This document shows, piece by piece, positions 62,358 through 64,000 of a stretch of DNA of 64,000 nt; the first letter of the stretch is position 1; each line of letters opens with the position of its first letter. Origin of the DNA: Sinorhizobium mexicanum. GTDB taxonomy: Bacteria > Pseudomonadota > Alphaproteobacteria > Rhizobiales > Rhizobiaceae. The notes under the pieces were generated by a model. That model did no database searches and had not been told where the DNA came from. It saw nothing but the letters and a program-made list of their open reading frames with translations. The stretch spans positions 1,823,501 through 1,887,500 of the forward strand of contig NZ_CP041238.1 of assembly GCF_013488225.1 (NCBI RefSeq). Reading direction: 5' to 3'. The position numbers and the translations under genes were made by a program.

Positions 62358-63851
62358 CTACTTAGCAAGGTTCCCATTGGCTAGTGGAAGGCTGAAACGG
62401 AAGGTGGCTCCCGGTTCAGAGTGAGAGATATCCGCTCTGATCGTGCCACCATGAGCTTCGATGATCGAACGGCATATTGAGAGCCCGAGGCCCATGCCTT
62501 CTCTTTTGGTCGTGAACATCGCATCGAACACTCGCTCCCCGTCGACCGGCCCGAGACCGGGGCCAGTGTCCGAGACGAAAAGCTCGATTTCGCTGTCCTC
62601 CGGGCGATGCGATCCGATAGAGATTGTCCTGGTTGATACCGCTGCCGCTGACATTGCCTCGAGGGCATTCATCACGAGGTTCAGGATTACCTGCTGAAGC
62701 TGGACGCGGTCCCCCTGAACGAGTGAAGGTGCAGGCGTCAGGGACGTTTCCACGCTCGCGCCGTGCCTTTTAATCTCACCCCGCAGCAGACCGACCACCT
62801 CCATCACCACCTCGTTCAGATCGATTTCGGTGAATTTGTCCGGAGCATTGCCTGCGAGGCTGCGGATGCTCCTGACAACCTCGCCAGCACGATGGCTATT
62901 CTGCGACATCCGCTCGGCAGCGGCCTTGGCCTGCTCGAGAAAGCGCAGGCAGGTCTCTGCATTCGAAACGATGGCTGTGAGCGGCTGGTTGACTTCGTGT
63001 GCGATAGAGGCGGCGAGTTCTCCTAGTCTGGTCAGGCGACCGACAAGCGCAAGGTCGGCCTGTGCCTGGCGCAAAGCATCGTCCATCTGCTTTCGGTGGC
63101 CAATGTCGCGGAAGACGAGCACGGCCCCGGAGATTTCGCCGTGGTCGTCGATAATCGGGGCACCACTGTCATCAATATGGATTTCGGTACCGTCCTTGGC
63201 GATGAGCAGCGTGTGGTTGGCGAGCCCGACGATCGTCCCGAGGCGCAGAACTTTGGCCACGGGGTCTTCCACTGTCTGTCGGCTGTCCTCGTTGATGATC
63301 CGAAAGATATTGACGACAGGTTGACCAACGGCCTCTGCCATCTTCCATTTGGTCAGCCCCTCCGCCACTGGGTTCATGAACGTGATCAGGCCGGCGGAGT
63401 CGGTCGCGATGACGGCGTCGCCAATGCTGGAGAGGGTGGTTGCATAGCGACGTTCGCTCTCATGAAGGCGCTTCTCGGCGGCGTGCTTGTAGAGCGCCAT
63501 CTCGATGGCCGCTCTCAGCTGGGTTTCTTCGAACGGCTTGAGAAGGTAGCCGAAGGGCTCGGACTCTCCGGCCCTGCGAACTGTTTCATCGTCCGCGTAG
63601 GCAGTCAGATAGACGATCGGTACCCGCATCCGTTCGCGGATCGCAGTTGCCGCCTGAATGCCGTCCATATCGCCCTCCAGCCTGATGTCCATAAGGACCA
63701 GATCAGGCTTCTGACTAGCAGCCATGGCGATCGCCTGTTCACCGGAGACTGCCGCGCCCGCGACGTCGTAGCCAATATTGCGAAGCTGGAGTTGAATGTC
63801 GCGGGATACGACACGATCGTCTTCCACGACGAGGATTGACTTGCGGCTCAC
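62358..63851 (-). CDS. Hybrid sensor kinase: N-terminal receiver, PAS, HisKA, ATPase
   Basis: The 497-residue protein starts at a GTG after GAGGACAACGA. Residues ~1-125 are a receiver (SILVVEDDRVVSRDIQLQL, LVLMDIRLEGDMDG, YLTAYADDETVRRA, YLLKPFEE), ~130-255 a PAS domain, then HisKA with AASIAHEVNQPLTAIVSNAE, and ATPase boxes LNLVMNALEAM, FVSDTGPGLGPVDGERVFDAM, MGLGLSICRSIIEAHGG. A receiver in front of the sensor means it can be controlled by another kinase, likely the one encoded upstream at 63861-64000. It lacks membrane segments, so it is cytosolic. Confidence 0.9.
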   Translation of the reverse strand: MSRKSILVVEDDRVVSRDIQLQLRNIGYDVAGAAVSGEQAIAMAASQKPDLVLMDIRLEGDMDGIQAATAIRERMRVPIVYLTAYADDETVRRAGESEPFGYLLKPFEETQLRAAIEMALYKHAAEKRLHESERRYATTLSSIGDAVIATDSAGLITFMNPVAEGLTKWKMAEAVGQPVVNIFRIINEDSRQTVEDPVAKVLRLGTIVGLANHTLLIAKDGTEIHIDDSGAPIIDDHGEISGAVLVFRDIGHRKQMDDALRQAQADLALVGRLTRLGELAASIAHEVNQPLTAIVSNAETCLRFLEQAKAAAERMSQNSHRAGEVVRSIRSLAGNAPDKFTEIDLNEVVMEVVGLLRGEIKRHGASVETSLTPAPSLVQGDRVQLQQVILNLVMNALEAMSAAAVSTRTISIGSHRPEDSEIELFVSDTGPGLGPVDGERVFDAMFTTKREGMGLGLSICRSIIEAHGGTIRADISHSEPGATFRFSLPLANGNLAK

Positions 63852-63860
63852 TCGTTGTCC

Positions 63861-64000
63861 TCAGGCCTGTGCTATCTTGAAGGTGATAAGAAATCTCGTT
63901 CCGACGCCTGTGTCGACCGTCATACTTCCGCGTAACTGGTCGACAAGGTCCTTTACGAGCTGTAAGCCAAGGGTTTCAGCGCTCTCCCAGCCCTCTCTAA
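63861..64000 (-). CDS. HWE/HisKA_2-type sensor kinase, C-terminal end only (runs off window)
   Basis: The last 46 codons, ending IAQA and TGA at 63861, read LGLQLVKDLVDQLRGSM and GVGTRFLITF, the G2 box and end strand of the ATPase domain of HWE or HisKA_2 kinases common in rhizobia. The rest lies outside. It is nine bases before the hybrid kinase start on the same strand, so the three signalling genes form one operon. Confidence 0.7.
   Translation of the reverse strand, partial: REGWESAETLGLQLVKDLVDQLRGSMTVDTGVGTRFLITFKIAQA

Noticed and set aside
1..64000. tRNA, rRNA, or intact insertion sequences
   Set aside because: No T-loop type GGTTCGAATCC segments with acceptor pairing, no rRNA-like blocks and no transposase with terminal repeats were seen by eye; a tRNAscan/ISfinder run would be decisive.

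Overview
This window looks like a replicon of a Rhizobiales alphaproteobacterium, most likely Rhizobiaceae. The evidence is the high-GC coding style, several FixL/FixJ-type two-component pairs, an HWE/HisKA_2-type kinase tail, PotABCD-style and Cys-type ABC systems, and an isoquinoline-oxidoreductase-type molybdoenzyme. I saw no tRNA, rRNA, CRISPR array or intact insertion sequence. The mosaic of catabolic genes, defence-like genes and gene remnants suggests an accessory replicon or a plastic chromosomal region. This is inference from gene content and not a taxonomic test.

Bases 1-19.5 kb form a catabolic cluster. It holds an FAD oxidoreductase (cut by the window edge), ETF alpha and beta, two MaoC-type hydratases, a small citrate-synthase-fold protein, a RidA-like protein, a tartrate/malate-type dehydrogenase, a NodB-type deacetylase, two paralogous AMP-forming acyl-CoA ligases, an amidase, an enoyl-CoA hydratase, a four-gene polyamine-type ABC importer and an enolase-superfamily enzyme. 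Together they read as import of a small, perhaps nitrogenous or amide substrate, hydrolysis, CoA activation and beta-oxidation-like breakdown with electrons leaving through ETF. The promoter regions of this cluster share a palindromic motif, RTAC-N6-GTAY, that I could not assign to a known regulator. It suggests one regulon.

Bases 19.9-26.8 kb hold a frameshifted chemoreceptor, an amino-acid permease, an MFS transporter whose end runs into the tail of a lost adenylate-cyclase-type gene, a secreted DNase-I-fold enzyme and a cold-shock protein.

Bases 26.8-35 kb are a defence-like island: an HU remnant joined directly to an orphan QatD-like TatD nuclease, a 24-residue small ORF with a strong ribosome site, an unknown 370-residue protein, a SleB-type wall hydrolase, and a two-gene operon of an unknown protein plus a 1155-residue DUF4062-STAND-TPR protein.

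Bases 35.1-42.5 kb carry a two-subunit molybdenum hydroxylase with cytochrome c, a divergent pair of truncated genes (SnoaL-like and LysR), a catalase and a flavoprotein disulphide reductase.

Bases 42.6-46.4 kb are the most striking part: a tightly overlapping operon of an SF1 (UvrD-like) helicase, a DarT-family DNA ADP-ribosyltransferase (DUF4433) and an ADP-ribosylglycohydrolase with an extra C-terminal domain. This looks like a DarTG-like toxin-antitoxin or phage-defence module in which the usual macrodomain antitoxin is replaced by an ARH-fold enzyme and a helicase is added.

Bases 46.4-64 kb hold regulators (a kinase with two FixJ-type regulators, a LysR, two overlapping AraC paralogues, an orphan antitoxin-like DNA-binding protein), the Kup potassium transporter, a sulfate ABC remnant with two sulfate-binding-protein copies around cysA and no permeases, a secreted trypsin-like protease with PAN domains, and another two-component cluster cut by the window end.
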